Source of the DNA: CAKSFT01 sp045544615
GTDB lineage: Bacteria; Bacillota; Clostridia; UBA1381
Reading direction: 5' to 3'
DNA: 43,916 nt
Assembly: GCA_045544615.1 (NCBI GenBank)
Contig: JAZPZI010000012.1
Span: 1 to 43,916 of the forward strand
In this document: piece by piece, positions 24,073 to 32,203 of the stretch
Layout of the letters: every line of letters starts with the position of its first letter
Numbering within the stretch: the first letter of the stretch is position 1
Translations under genes and position numbers: made by a program
The notes under the pieces: model-generated
The model's database searches: none
What the model was told of the DNA's origin: nothing
Seen by the model: the letters and a program-made list of their open reading frames with translations, nothing else

Positions 24073-25374
24073 ATGTTTGTATCAGAAAACCTTGGAATAA
24101 ACGAAAAGGGTCACCTGACAATAGGCAAAAACGATGCCGTAGAACTCGCAGCTGAGTTTGGCACACCGCTTTATGTCATGGACGAGGACCTGATAAGAAA
24201 GAACTGCCGTATGTATAAGGACGCTATGGATGAATACTACGGCGGCCGTGGAACTGTGCTTTATGCAAACAAGGCGTTCTGCTCGCTCTTTACCTGCAAA
24301 ATTGCAAAGGAAGAGGGGCTTGGTCTTGATGTTGTGTCGGGCGGTGAGCTCTATACCGCAATCAAGGCGGATTTCCCGATGGAGAAGATTTGTTTTCACG
24401 GCAACAACAAGACCCACGACGAGCTTGTGATGGCGGTTGAGAATAATATCGGCCATGTGGTTGTTGATAACATCTACGAACTTGAGATGCTAAATGAAAT
24501 CGCAAAAGAACAGGGAAAAGTTCAGAAGATAATGTTTCGAATCAAGCCGGGAATAGATGCACATACCCATAGCTTTGTTCAGACAGGTCAGATTGACTCA
24601 AAGTTTGGTGTGGCACTCGAAAATGGCGAGGCGTTTGATATAATCGAGCATGCATTGAAGCTTGAGAATGTAAAGGTTACAGGCGTTCACTGCCATATCG
24701 GCTCGCAGATTTTCGACAATGAGCCGTTCTGCAGGGCAGCAGAGGTTATGGTGAACTTTATGGCAGATGTCCGTGATAATTTAGGACTTGAGATTGAGGA
24801 GTTAAACCTCGGTGGCGGTTATGGTATAATGTACACAGAAAAGGACGACCCGATAAGCTACGGCGAATACATAAAGTATGTTTCGGAGGTCGTAAAGAAT
24901 ACCGCTAAAAAGAGAAATCTCAAAGAGCCGTATATCTTTATGGAGCCGGGCCGCTCGATTGTTGCATCAGCCGGTGTCACACTCTACACTGTCGGCGGTG
25001 TAAAGGATATAAAGAATGTGAGAAAGTATATCTCGGTTAACGGCGGAATGTGTGATAATCCGAGATACATTATGTATCAGTCGGAGTATGAGGCGGTAAT
25101 CGCAAACAATGCAGGTGCAGACCGTACAGAAACCGTAACGATTGCAGGCAAGTGCTGTGAATCGGGCGATATTCTTTTGAAGGATACACTGATGCCTGAA
25201 GTAAAAGTAGGCGACACTCTTGCAGTATTTGCAACCGGTGCATATAACTATTCAATGTCATCAAACTATAACCGAATCCCGAGACCTGCGGTTGTTGCAG
25301 TAACCGACGGCAAGGCAAGAGTGGTTATAAAGCGTGAAACATATGAAGATGTTTTAAAGAACGATTTGTATTAA
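24073..25374 (+). CDS. lysA: Diaminopimelate decarboxylase
   Basis: A 433-residue PLP enzyme that converts meso-diaminopimelate to lysine. The PLP lysine is K67 in LYANKAF. HGNNKTHDEL, CHIGSQI (phosphate-side His), GGGYGI and EPGRSIV are the family motifs. CCESGDIL near residue 358 carries the active-site Cys contributed across the dimer. The start is ATG 24073 behind AAAGGTGG. No other lysine-pathway gene is nearby. Confidence 0.95.
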   Translation: MFVSENLGINEKGHLTIGKNDAVELAAEFGTPLYVMDEDLIRKNCRMYKDAMDEYYGGRGTVLYANKAFCSLFTCKIAKEEGLGLDVVSGGELYTAIKADFPMEKICFHGNNKTHDELVMAVENNIGHVVVDNIYELEMLNEIAKEQGKVQKIMFRIKPGIDAHTHSFVQTGQIDSKFGVALENGEAFDIIEHALKLENVKVTGVHCHIGSQIFDNEPFCRAAEVMVNFMADVRDNLGLEIEELNLGGGYGIMYTEKDDPISYGEYIKYVSEVVKNTAKKRNLKEPYIFMEPGRSIVASAGVTLYTVGGVKDIKNVRKYISVNGGMCDNPRYIMYQSEYEAVIANNAGADRTETVTIAGKCCESGDILLKDTLMPEVKVGDTLAVFATGAYNYSMSSNYNRIPRPAVVAVTDGKARVVIKRETYEDVLKNDLY

Positions 25375-25394
25375 AAGAGAAGCCTTATTGAAAC

Positions 25395-25435
25395 GAACCC
25401 CAAAAGTGTTTAACTTTTAGGGTTCATTTTTTCTT
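25395..25435 (+). terminator. Rho-independent terminator after lysA
   Basis: GAACCC-c-AAAAG (25395-25406) pairs with CTTTT-a-GGGTTC (25414-25425) and runs into ATTTTTTCTT. On the minus strand the tail is weaker, so it mainly serves lysA. Confidence 0.85.
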
Positions 25436-26246
25436 ATTCTAAAACTTCCAAAAACTCTGTTATGAGCCTATCTTCATAATCGCCTTTATATCTTCCTTCA
25501 AAGAATGCATCAAGTGCCTTTTCTTCGAGTCTTCTCCAACAGTTTTCCTCTCTTCCCGGAATGATTGGATAGAAAAGCGCACCTATGCTCTTTGCCACTT
25601 CCATATCGCTAATAGCATCGCCTATTATAAGAATCTTTTCAGACTCATATTTTCCGAATGCAGCGTCCTTTAACTGTTGCTGTTTAGAGCCCGAATCCTT
25701 GCCGAGGACGTATGTAACATAATCAAAAAGCGAATACTTTTGCCAGTCTGCATGCAAGCCTTCGGTTGATGAAGATGAAACAACCGAGATGTCGGCTTTT
25801 TCATATGCTTTTTTGAGTGCAGGGCGTACACTGCGAAATGGCATAAGAGTCAAGGTTTCCTTTTCAAAAAGCAGGTCTGAAATACGGCTCCATTCAAGGA
25901 CTTCATTTAAGAAATCATCGGGGTTATCCTCAATAAATTCTTCCAAAGCCTTGTTTGACATACTCTTTCCGCTTTCGCAAAAATCACGAAGTGATGAATG
26001 GTCATATGGCGAGAGCTTTTCTTCCTGGAGCTTATCAAAAAGCATCAAAAGCCCGGAAAAACGGTTTATGCCACGACTCTTTGAAAAAAGATTGATTTTC
26101 TTTTCGAGTTCGATTATCCGGTTGCGGTTCGGACCGAATACCCAAACATCAAAGATGGCGGGAATGAAGGACAACTCGTGCCTTGCGGTCATGCTGTCAA
26201 AAACTGCGCCGTCAGAATCAATTCCTATATAAAACTTTTTTTCCAT
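25434..26246 (-). CDS. HAD-superfamily hydrolase
   Basis: A 270-residue HAD phosphatase. Motif I is D10-S-D12-G near the N-terminus. A helical cap domain spans about 25-135, motif II is in VVSSSS, and motif IV is GDAISD near residue 208. The cap is larger than in simple phosphoglycolate phosphatases, and the substrate is unknown. It has its own consensus promoter (26337-26309) in the region shared with the divergent XRE regulator. It is separated from the ETF operon by that regulator and a terminator. A role in the neighbouring sugar pathway (for example removing a dead-end sugar phosphate) is possible but unproven. Confidence 0.82.
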   Translation of the reverse strand: MEKKFYIGIDSDGAVFDSMTARHELSFIPAIFDVWVFGPNRNRIIELEKKINLFSKSRGINRFSGLLMLFDKLQEEKLSPYDHSSLRDFCESGKSMSNKALEEFIEDNPDDFLNEVLEWSRISDLLFEKETLTLMPFRSVRPALKKAYEKADISVVSSSSTEGLHADWQKYSLFDYVTYVLGKDSGSKQQQLKDAAFGKYESEKILIIGDAISDMEVAKSIGALFYPIIPGREENCWRRLEEKALDAFFEGRYKGDYEDRLITEFLEVLE

Positions 26247-26299
26247 TTCCAGTTCCTTTCTTGGGTCGCCTAAAATGTGTCAGTATAATTATGCGAAAT

Positions 26300-26321
26300 A
26301 CGAATAAGATTATAACATATA
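26300..26321 (+). repeat. Operator-like direct repeat, copy 1
   Basis: ACGAATA-A-GA-TTATA-A-CATATA. It covers the -10 of the HAD gene promoter (26309-26314) and matches copy 2 (26343-26363) with one-base gaps. This is the likely binding site of the XRE regulator. Confidence 0.55.
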
Positions 26322-26337
26322 CGATTTATTATGTCAA
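26309..26337 (-). promoter_or_regulatory. Consensus sigma-A promoter of the HAD gene
   Basis: On the minus strand TTGACA (26337-26332), 17 bases, TATAAT (26314-26309): both boxes are perfect. Such a strong promoter overlapped by an operator-like repeat suggests it is normally repressed. Confidence 0.88.
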
Positions 26338-26342
26338 GAAAA

Positions 26343-26363
26343 ACGAATAGAATTATACATATA
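26343..26363 (+). repeat. Operator-like direct repeat, copy 2
   Basis: ACGAATA-GA-A-TTATA-CATATA, covering the likely -10 (TATACA, 26354-26359) of the XRE gene. The two copies are 43 bases apart start to start, about four helical turns. Confidence 0.5.
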
Positions 26364-26386
26364 AAGTATAGAGATGAGGTGTTTTT

Positions 26387-26725
26387 GTGAATCGTATAGC
26401 ACAGCTACGAAAAGAAAAAGGATTGAATCAAGTGGGATTGGGAATGAAACTAAATGTATCGCAGAAGATGATAAGTGCTTACGAAAGCGGTCTGCACCAA
26501 CCGAGTATTGACACACTATTGGAGCTTTCAAAAATTTTTAATGTTTCGGTTGACTATATAATAGGAAATAGCAATATAAAAGCTATGGCAGAAAAGTTCT
26601 CACAAGATGGATTAAGTGAAATGGAAATAAAGTTGCTAGATTTATTCAAAAAGTTGGATAAAGAAAAACAGCAGCAAGCAATAGGGATAATATTTGCCCT
26701 CCAAAATTACAAACCCAACATATAA
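26387..26725 (+). CDS. XRE-family transcriptional regulator
   Basis: A 112-residue protein with a Cro/CI-type helix-turn-helix at about residues 3-60 (IAQLRKEKGLNQVGLG...VSQKMISAYESGLHQPS) and a short helical C-terminus, probably for dimerisation. It starts with GTG at 26387, 6 bases after GAGGTG. It is divergent from the HAD gene. Repeats that overlap both promoters suggest that it represses itself and the HAD gene. It ends in a strong bidirectional terminator, so it is not cotranscribed with the ETF operon, which is on the other strand. Confidence 0.88.
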   Translation: MNRIAQLRKEKGLNQVGLGMKLNVSQKMISAYESGLHQPSIDTLLELSKIFNVSVDYIIGNSNIKAMAEKFSQDGLSEMEIKLLDLFKKLDKEKQQQAIGIIFALQNYKPNI

Positions 26726-26753
26726 AAAATACCACCCTCGGGTGGTATTTTTT
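26724..26753. terminator. Bidirectional terminator, XRE gene and ETF operon
   Basis: AAAAAATACCACC (26724-26736) pairs perfectly with GGTGGTATTTTTT (26741-26753) around a CTCG tetraloop. A and T runs on both sides serve both converging genes. Confidence 0.93.
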
Positions 26754-28116
26754 ATATCTCTTTTCTTACAGTTTCAAAATCTGCAACTATTCCGTAGTCG
26801 GCATATTCGAATATCCGTGCGTCCTTGTCGGGGTTGATTGCAATAATCGTGCCCGAGTTCTCGATTGCAGCGGTATGCTGTACCGCACCCGATACGCCGA
26901 TTGCGATATAGATTTTAGGCGAAACGGCACGGCCTGTAATTCCGACCTGCATCGGGTATTCGCCCCTGCCTTCATCTAAAAGTCCACGTGATATGCAGGG
27001 CTTTGCTGAAAGCGAGTCTGCAAATTCTAAAAACTCATCATATTCGTCCTTTATACCACGTCCTGCACATACAAGAAAATCATCCTCAGCCGAGGCAAGT
27101 CTTACTGTTGCCATCTGTGGCTTGGTGTTCGAGATTATCTTTGCATAAAGGTTTCCGCCCTGTGCAGGTCTTGTCATAAATAATGTCTTTCCGTCTGTTT
27201 CGAGATTGGTGCAGTCGGCACACAATCCAACGCCCAGGATTGCCGCAACAATCGGTGCGGTCTTTCTGCCCCAAAGGCTTGCAGGCCAGAGTATAACCTC
27301 GGGATTTTCTGCCTTTGCACGCTCGGCAATCTTTTCGGGATCGGTTTCGTCTATAACAGTAATGGTTTTGGAAATCGCCTCTGCAATCGGGAGAATTTCA
27401 TCGCCGATTGCCCATATATTCTCAAACGGAGTAGCACTTTTTTCGATTGTGCGGCTCTCCTTTTCGCGGTTTTTCAGCTCATCAATCAAAGGCATCAGCT
27501 CGGATGGTGAAATGAATTTACAACGGCGTATTCCGGTAGAGTTTTCGTAAGATTCTATAACCCTTGTCGGTGAGCCTGCAAGTCCAAAACGGGCAGGGTC
27601 GCCACCGATTTTGGTTTTATCCCATATCTCGACCTCGCCAACCTTTGAAAAGATTGACGGAAACCGAAGCTTTGCGATTCGCTCAAAGGTCAGGAGTGCC
27701 GGAAGTGTTATCTTTTCTTCACCGTCACGGGTTTTGCAGGAGTCTTTGGAAAACTCCATAATGTTCGTTATGAGATTGAAACCTAAAAGTCTGCTGAGTG
27801 CAGGGCCTACCTGTGCGGTATCGCCGTCGATAGACTGTCTTCCGCAGAACACGATGTCGGGCTCAAGCTTTTTTATCGCAAGCGAGAGTGTGTATGCAGT
27901 AGCGAGTGTGTCTGCTCCTGCAAAAGCTGAATCGGATAGCAATATTGCACGCTTTACGCCAAGTCGTGTCAGGCGCAAAAACTCCTCTTTTGCAGACATC
28001 GGCCCCATGCTGATGACGGTGACATCGTCGAAGTTTTCGAGTGCCACTTCAAGCGCCGCCTCATCAAACGGATTCAGCTCGCCTTTTATAAATTTTACTG
28101 AAACAACTACCTTCAT
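26752..28116 (-). CDS. Compact electron transfer flavoprotein EtfB-EtfA fusion
   Basis: A 454-residue single chain that holds both ETF subunits in EtfB-EtfA order. Residues 1-230 are EtfB: the start VVVSVKFI, NPFDEAALEVAL at 15-26 and GRQSIDGDTAQVGP at 92-105. Residues about 235-454 are EtfA: the NPEVILWPASLWGRKTAP strand, AGRGIK near 352, and the FAD signature VGITGRAVSPKIYIA through GVSGAVQH, TIIAIN and FEYADYGIVAD at 391-445. Separate subunits usually sum to about 580 residues; the start of the EtfA domain I is missing. ETFs carry electrons between flavin dehydrogenases and other carriers, and some bifurcate. The start overlaps the FGGY kinase stop as ATGA. The likely electron donor is the FAD oxidase/Fe-S pair of the same operon. 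Confidence 0.88.
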   Translation of the reverse strand: MKVVVSVKFIKGELNPFDEAALEVALENFDDVTVISMGPMSAKEEFLRLTRLGVKRAILLSDSAFAGADTLATAYTLSLAIKKLEPDIVFCGRQSIDGDTAQVGPALSRLLGFNLITNIMEFSKDSCKTRDGEEKITLPALLTFERIAKLRFPSIFSKVGEVEIWDKTKIGGDPARFGLAGSPTRVIESYENSTGIRRCKFISPSELMPLIDELKNREKESRTIEKSATPFENIWAIGDEILPIAEAISKTITVIDETDPEKIAERAKAENPEVILWPASLWGRKTAPIVAAILGVGLCADCTNLETDGKTLFMTRPAQGGNLYAKIISNTKPQMATVRLASAEDDFLVCAGRGIKDEYDEFLEFADSLSAKPCISRGLLDEGRGEYPMQVGITGRAVSPKIYIAIGVSGAVQHTAAIENSGTIIAINPDKDARIFEYADYGIVADFETVRKEI

Positions 28117-29591
28117 ATCTCGTAATCCTTATGATATATATCCTCCAACGCCTTTTGAATGTCCTTGTACTTTGCAAAAAGACGCTGGTATTTTTCTGTA
28201 TTTTCAGGGTTTGGCTCGGTTGTAAATAGGGTTTTGTTGCAAGCATCGAGTGCTTCTTCCTCGTCTTTCCATAAGCCTGCCGCAATTCCTGCAAGCATGG
28301 CACTTCCGAAGGATGAATCGTTATGCTCCTTGCCGATAAAGGTTATCCCTAAAGCATCCGATACAATCTGACGCCAGAACTTACTCTTTCCGCCACCACC
28401 GATTATTACGGCAGTCTCCTCGTGTGGGATGCCGATTTCTTCGAGTGTCTTCATGCAGTCGAGCATACTCATCGCAACACCTTCCATAACGGCACGGGCA
28501 AAGTGACCTAAAGTATGCGATGCCTTAACCCCTGTAAAGCTTGCAGACAATGTCGGGTCCTGATAGGGAGTAAGCTCACCGTTTAAGTATGGGTGGAAAA
28601 CCATACCGTCAGCACCGACCGAAGTTTCTGATGCAAGCCTATCGAGCTCGGCATAGTCGCCATTGAAGGTGTCACGGAACCATCTGTAGCTTGCAGCACA
28701 CGACTTTGTGGCTGTACCCGGGTACCAGAGCCCGTCTTTTATGTGCGAGTAGTTTATGAGATTTTTGTGAGGGTATGCCTTGTCTGATATTACGCAGATT
28801 CTGCCTGCGGTTGCAAGCTTTAAGGTCATCTGACCTTTCTTTGTTGCACCGGCGGCAAAAACCTCCATTACGGTATCGGTTGTGCCGCAAAGCACCTTTG
28901 TACCCTCAAAAAGACCTGTCTTTTTGGCAACATCCTTGCTGATTTTGCCGACAATGTCCTTTGGATTCACAATCCTCGGCAGATTTTCGGGTGATAACTC
29001 AAGAATATCCAGAAGCTCCTCAGACCAGGAAAGTGTGTTAAAGTCAAACATCATGCTTCCTTCTGCCTCGATAAAGTCGGTGACAAAATCGCCGGTCAGC
29101 TGATGGCGTACATAGTCCTTGGCAAAGGTGATGCGCTTGGTTTTCTGCCAGATTTCGGGCAGATTATTCTTAACCCACAAAAGCTCTGGTAGAGTCCAGA
29201 TTGTGCCCGGAGCGTGGAAAACCTTATCGTAAATCATATCGCCAAAGTTTTCCCTAAGATACTCAACCTCATTTTTACTTCTTGTATCGGTCCAGTAGAT
29301 TGACGGGCAGAGCACGTTAAAGTCCTCGTCCATCAAAACTGCGGTATGAGTTGCGGCATCGAGTGAGATTGCAACAATGTCCGATGCATCAATACCACTC
29401 TTTCCAAGAAGGTCTTTGATATTTTTCTCGGTTGCAAGATACCAGTCCTCAGGGTTTTGCTCTGCCCAGCCCGGCTTGGGGTAGGCGGTTGGATATTCAA
29501 CTGAATTTTCTGCTATAACCTTGCCGTTCTCTGCCAAAAGTGTAGCCTTTGATGAGCCGCCGCCAAAGTCAATTCCCAGTACATACTTCAT
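28113..29591 (-). CDS. FGGY-family carbohydrate kinase (xylulokinase-like)
   Basis: A 492-residue kinase with the two FGGY actin-like domains. The N-terminus GIDFGGGSSKATLL carries the phosphate-1 loop and D8. VAISLDAATHTAVLMD and DTRS follow. The C-terminal domain has LCGTTDTVMEVFAAGA and the adenosine loop VIIGGGGKSKFWRQIVSDALG. It is closest in pattern to xylulokinases, but operon context argues for another ketose or polyol. It follows the IolB-like gene after 76 bases that contain a terminator-like hairpin, and its TGA overlaps the ATG of the ETF fusion. Confidence 0.85.
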   Translation of the reverse strand: MKYVLGIDFGGGSSKATLLAENGKVIAENSVEYPTAYPKPGWAEQNPEDWYLATEKNIKDLLGKSGIDASDIVAISLDAATHTAVLMDEDFNVLCPSIYWTDTRSKNEVEYLRENFGDMIYDKVFHAPGTIWTLPELLWVKNNLPEIWQKTKRITFAKDYVRHQLTGDFVTDFIEAEGSMMFDFNTLSWSEELLDILELSPENLPRIVNPKDIVGKISKDVAKKTGLFEGTKVLCGTTDTVMEVFAAGATKKGQMTLKLATAGRICVISDKAYPHKNLINYSHIKDGLWYPGTATKSCAASYRWFRDTFNGDYAELDRLASETSVGADGMVFHPYLNGELTPYQDPTLSASFTGVKASHTLGHFARAVMEGVAMSMLDCMKTLEEIGIPHEETAVIIGGGGKSKFWRQIVSDALGITFIGKEHNDSSFGSAMLAGIAAGLWKDEEEALDACNKTLFTTEPNPENTEKYQRLFAKYKDIQKALEDIYHKDYEI

Positions 29592-29620
29592 TTAAAATCA
29601 GCCTCACATTTATAATAATA

Positions 29621-29657
29621 AAAATTTTCTTGAGGCGGAAACTCCGCCCCAAGAAAA
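29621..29657 (-). terminator. Terminator-like hairpin inside the operon (iolB-like / FGGY gap)
   Basis: Read on the minus strand, TTTTCTTG and GGCGG pair across one mismatch with CCGCC and CAAGAAAA and are followed by a T-rich tail. It should reduce expression of the kinase and ETF fusion relative to the five upstream genes, or act as an attenuator. Confidence 0.65.
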
Positions 29658-29667
29658 GAATAGTCAT

Positions 29668-30456
29668 TTATTTGTTTAACCACGCATGGTCCTCGTCGGT
29701 TGTCATAAAGAAACCTCTTACAGGTCCTGCCATAATCCACAGCATATAGTTCTTGTAACCCGGTGCTGTATGGAATGGGTGATATCCTCTTGGGATTTCT
29801 ACGAAATCGCCCGACTTAACTGTATAAGTTTCGTCAATATCGCCTTCCATTGTATATACCTTCTGAATACCGAAGCCCTGTGGTTTATCAAACTCGTAGT
29901 AGTAGATTTCCTCGGTGTTTGCTTCGGTCGGCATATTAGAATCGTCATGCTTATGCGGAGGATAGCTTGACCACTGTCCGCCCTCGATCCAGCACTCGCC
30001 AATGTAAATCTGGTCTGCCTCAACTCTTTCGTCAAGAACAAACATAGCATGTCTTTGCCAGCCCGGCTTGCCGAGATCCTTTGCAATAACATCTTCAGGC
30101 TTTATAAGTACAGGCAAATGATCATTTGTTGAAGGGCATTTGCTGACAGCGATAGATACCTCACCAACACCTGTTATTGTGAACTCTGTATTTCTCGGAA
30201 CATACACACAGGTTGCATTGCCGTCAAATACGGTTTCTCTCTCGCCTATGTTTTCGTACTTGAAGCCGGTTCCTTCAACGGTACACTTACCGCCAAGGAT
30301 AAGCAGACCGTATTCCATATTTTCTTCTTTGTAGGTTTTTTTGCCACCGTCTGCAAGTCTTACCATATCAATTTCTACGTTTTTGCATGGTGAATTTTCT
30401 GCTGTGACAATTTGTGATTTGCCGAACTTCTTATTCCATGTCTTTTTCAAATTCAT
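29668..30456 (-). CDS. iolB: 5-deoxy-glucuronate isomerase-like protein (IolB family)
   Basis: A 262-residue bicupin. In myo-inositol catabolism IolB isomerises 5-deoxy-D-glucuronate to 2-deoxy-5-keto-D-gluconate. The second cupin shows the metal-binding set: PPHKHDD, the Glu of EEIYYYEF and the His of IPRGYHPFHTAPGY. The length is normal for IolB (about 270). ATG 30456 is used because AAAGGAG lies 10 bases upstream; a GTG at 30465 is only 1-2 bases from it. The gene overlaps the end of the PfkB gene by 26 bases. The family fit is good. Because iolG, iolE and iolD are absent here, a related uronate or deoxysugar could be the true substrate. Confidence 0.82.
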   Translation of the reverse strand: MNLKKTWNKKFGKSQIVTAENSPCKNVEIDMVRLADGGKKTYKEENMEYGLLILGGKCTVEGTGFKYENIGERETVFDGNATCVYVPRNTEFTITGVGEVSIAVSKCPSTNDHLPVLIKPEDVIAKDLGKPGWQRHAMFVLDERVEADQIYIGECWIEGGQWSSYPPHKHDDSNMPTEANTEEIYYYEFDKPQGFGIQKVYTMEGDIDETYTVKSGDFVEIPRGYHPFHTAPGYKNYMLWIMAGPVRGFFMTTDEDHAWLNK

Positions 30457-31360
30457 TGATTCCACGCTCCTTTAAAAATTCAATCGTTTCATTGAAAGTC
30501 GGCACAGCAACACGTGAGCCGATTTTTGTGCATTTCAAGGCCGATACCGCACTTGAAAAAACACAAGCCTTATAATAATTATAACCGTAATCCACTGCAA
30601 ATGCAAATGCACCGTGAAAAACATCTCCCGAGCCGTTTGAGTCAACTGCATCGACCAAGAATGCGGGATAAGTCTTTATTTCCTTACCGTCATAAATAAG
30701 TCCGCCATTTTTCCCTTGAGTTATTACGACGATTTCAGGCGAATACTTTTCAAAAAGTATTTTTGCAGCATCTTCTGCGGTCTGTGCCTTGGTAAATCCG
30801 AGTGCAAATTCTTCAGACGGGATCAGAATATCTATATGAGGTAAAAGGTTTTCGATTCCGTCATAAAGTCCGCCGGCATCATACAAAACCTTTGTGCCAC
30901 ATGAACGGGCAATTTTTGCTGCCTCGATTGCTGCATCGAGTTCGTTTCCGTCAAGCAGAAGCACATTTGCAGCCTTGATTGCTTCCTTTTGTGTGTTATT
31001 TAACACAAGGGGAGGAACGCTCCCTTTATAGAAGACAATGGTTCTTGATGCGGTTTCGCTGTTTAGCCATATAGATGACGAAAAAGATGAGTATCCTTTT
31101 TCGATATTCACATATTCTGTTGACACGTTGTATTTTTCAAGGTCATTTTTCAGAAAAACACCTGCACCGTCGTCGGTTAAATTTCCAAGGTATGCACAGT
31201 CGGCACCAAGCTTTGATGCGGCAACAAGCCCTGTTGCACATGGACCGCCACCGCTTTGGGTTGAACTGTTTGCCCTTAATTTTGTGTCCTCATCAGGAAA
31301 TTTTGAGACGGTATAGAGTGTGTCGCAAACATTTGCGCCTATTCCGACTATCTTTTTCAT
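30431..31360 (-). CDS. PfkB-family sugar kinase
   Basis: A 309-residue ribokinase-fold kinase. GGGPCATGLVAASKLGADCAYLGNLTDD is the N-terminal PfkB signature region. DSNGSGDVFHGAF near residue 247 is the C-terminal signature with the catalytic Asp; it reads D-S-N-G-S-G-D rather than the common DTTGAGD. In context it could be the functional equivalent of IolC (5-dehydro-2-deoxygluconokinase), producing the phosphorylated substrate for the aldolase encoded next to it. IolC proteins in Clostridia are usually longer or more diverged, so the substrate is left open. It starts 3 bases after the aldolase stop. Confidence 0.82.
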   Translation of the reverse strand: MKKIVGIGANVCDTLYTVSKFPDEDTKLRANSSTQSGGGPCATGLVAASKLGADCAYLGNLTDDGAGVFLKNDLEKYNVSTEYVNIEKGYSSFSSSIWLNSETASRTIVFYKGSVPPLVLNNTQKEAIKAANVLLLDGNELDAAIEAAKIARSCGTKVLYDAGGLYDGIENLLPHIDILIPSEEFALGFTKAQTAEDAAKILFEKYSPEIVVITQGKNGGLIYDGKEIKTYPAFLVDAVDSNGSGDVFHGAFAFAVDYGYNYYKACVFSSAVSALKCTKIGSRVAVPTFNETIEFLKERGINEFEKDME

Positions 31361-31363
31361 AAA

Positions 31364-32203
31364 TCAAGCCTTTCCGTCTGCACCGACCAACTTAATCTTT
31401 TCGATTGCCATCTTTTTAACCACTTCAATCGGGTGCTTCATAAACAAGTCGATTGCAAGACTTCTTTCAGGATTATCAAGTGTTTCCTTTGTTCCCTCAG
31501 CAAAAGCACAACAAACATCGGTACCGATATTCATCTTACGGATACCTGCCTTGATTGCAGCCTTTACCTGGTCGTCAGGGATACCTGAACCACCGTGCAA
31601 TACGAGCGGAATACCACCAGTTGCTTCTCTTATCGCCTTTACTCTCTCAATGTCGAGGTTAGGTGTCTTTTTATAGTGACCGTGTGCATTACCGATCAAA
31701 ACGGCAAGACAGCATACATTTGTCTTTTTAACAAATTCAGCAGCCTCTTGTGGGTCTGTGAATTTTTCCATAGCATCATCGTTTACGCTACCAACGTGGC
31801 CGAGTTCGCCCTCAACCGAAACATCAATCGAAGAACAAATGTCAACGATGTGCTTTGTGTTTTCGATGTTCTCCTCCAGTGGGTGAACAGAACCGTCATA
31901 CATTATGCCGGTTGCGCCCCAACGGAGTGCCTTCTGAACTTCCATTTCGCTTGGACCGTGGTCAAGATGGAAACAAACAGGAACTGTTGCCTTTCTTGCA
32001 GCTGCGATAATGCAGGGGCAGAGGTAGTATCCCACTTCTTCGTTTAAGAGTCTTGGATATACCTGGATAATAACAGGAGCCCTCAATTCTTCTGCAGCCG
32101 AGATTACACCCATTACTGTTTCTGTGTTATATACATTGAATGCAGGAATGGCAAAGTTGCCCTTTTCTGCCAAGTCAATTACTTCTTTAAGGTTTACAAG
32201 CAT
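31364..32203 (-). CDS. Class II (zinc) ketose-bisphosphate-type aldolase
   Basis: A 279-residue aldolase of the FbaA/GatY/IolJ family. The zinc ligands are present: HLDHG (about residues 78-82), the Glu/His region VEGELGHVG, GNAHGHY and HGGSGI; NIGTDV binds phosphate. The enzyme splits a phosphorylated ketose-like substrate to DHAP and an aldehyde. With the IolB-like isomerase and PfkB kinase it could be IolJ (6-phospho-5-dehydro-2-deoxygluconate to DHAP plus malonate semialdehyde). The family also contains tagatose- and fructose-bisphosphate enzymes, so the assignment is by context. The start overlaps the Fe-S gene by 10 bases. Confidence 0.87.
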   Translation of the reverse strand: MLVNLKEVIDLAEKGNFAIPAFNVYNTETVMGVISAAEELRAPVIIQVYPRLLNEEVGYYLCPCIIAAARKATVPVCFHLDHGPSEMEVQKALRWGATGIMYDGSVHPLEENIENTKHIVDICSSIDVSVEGELGHVGSVNDDAMEKFTDPQEAAEFVKKTNVCCLAVLIGNAHGHYKKTPNLDIERVKAIREATGGIPLVLHGGSGIPDDQVKAAIKAGIRKMNIGTDVCCAFAEGTKETLDNPERSLAIDLFMKHPIEVVKKMAIEKIKLVGADGKA

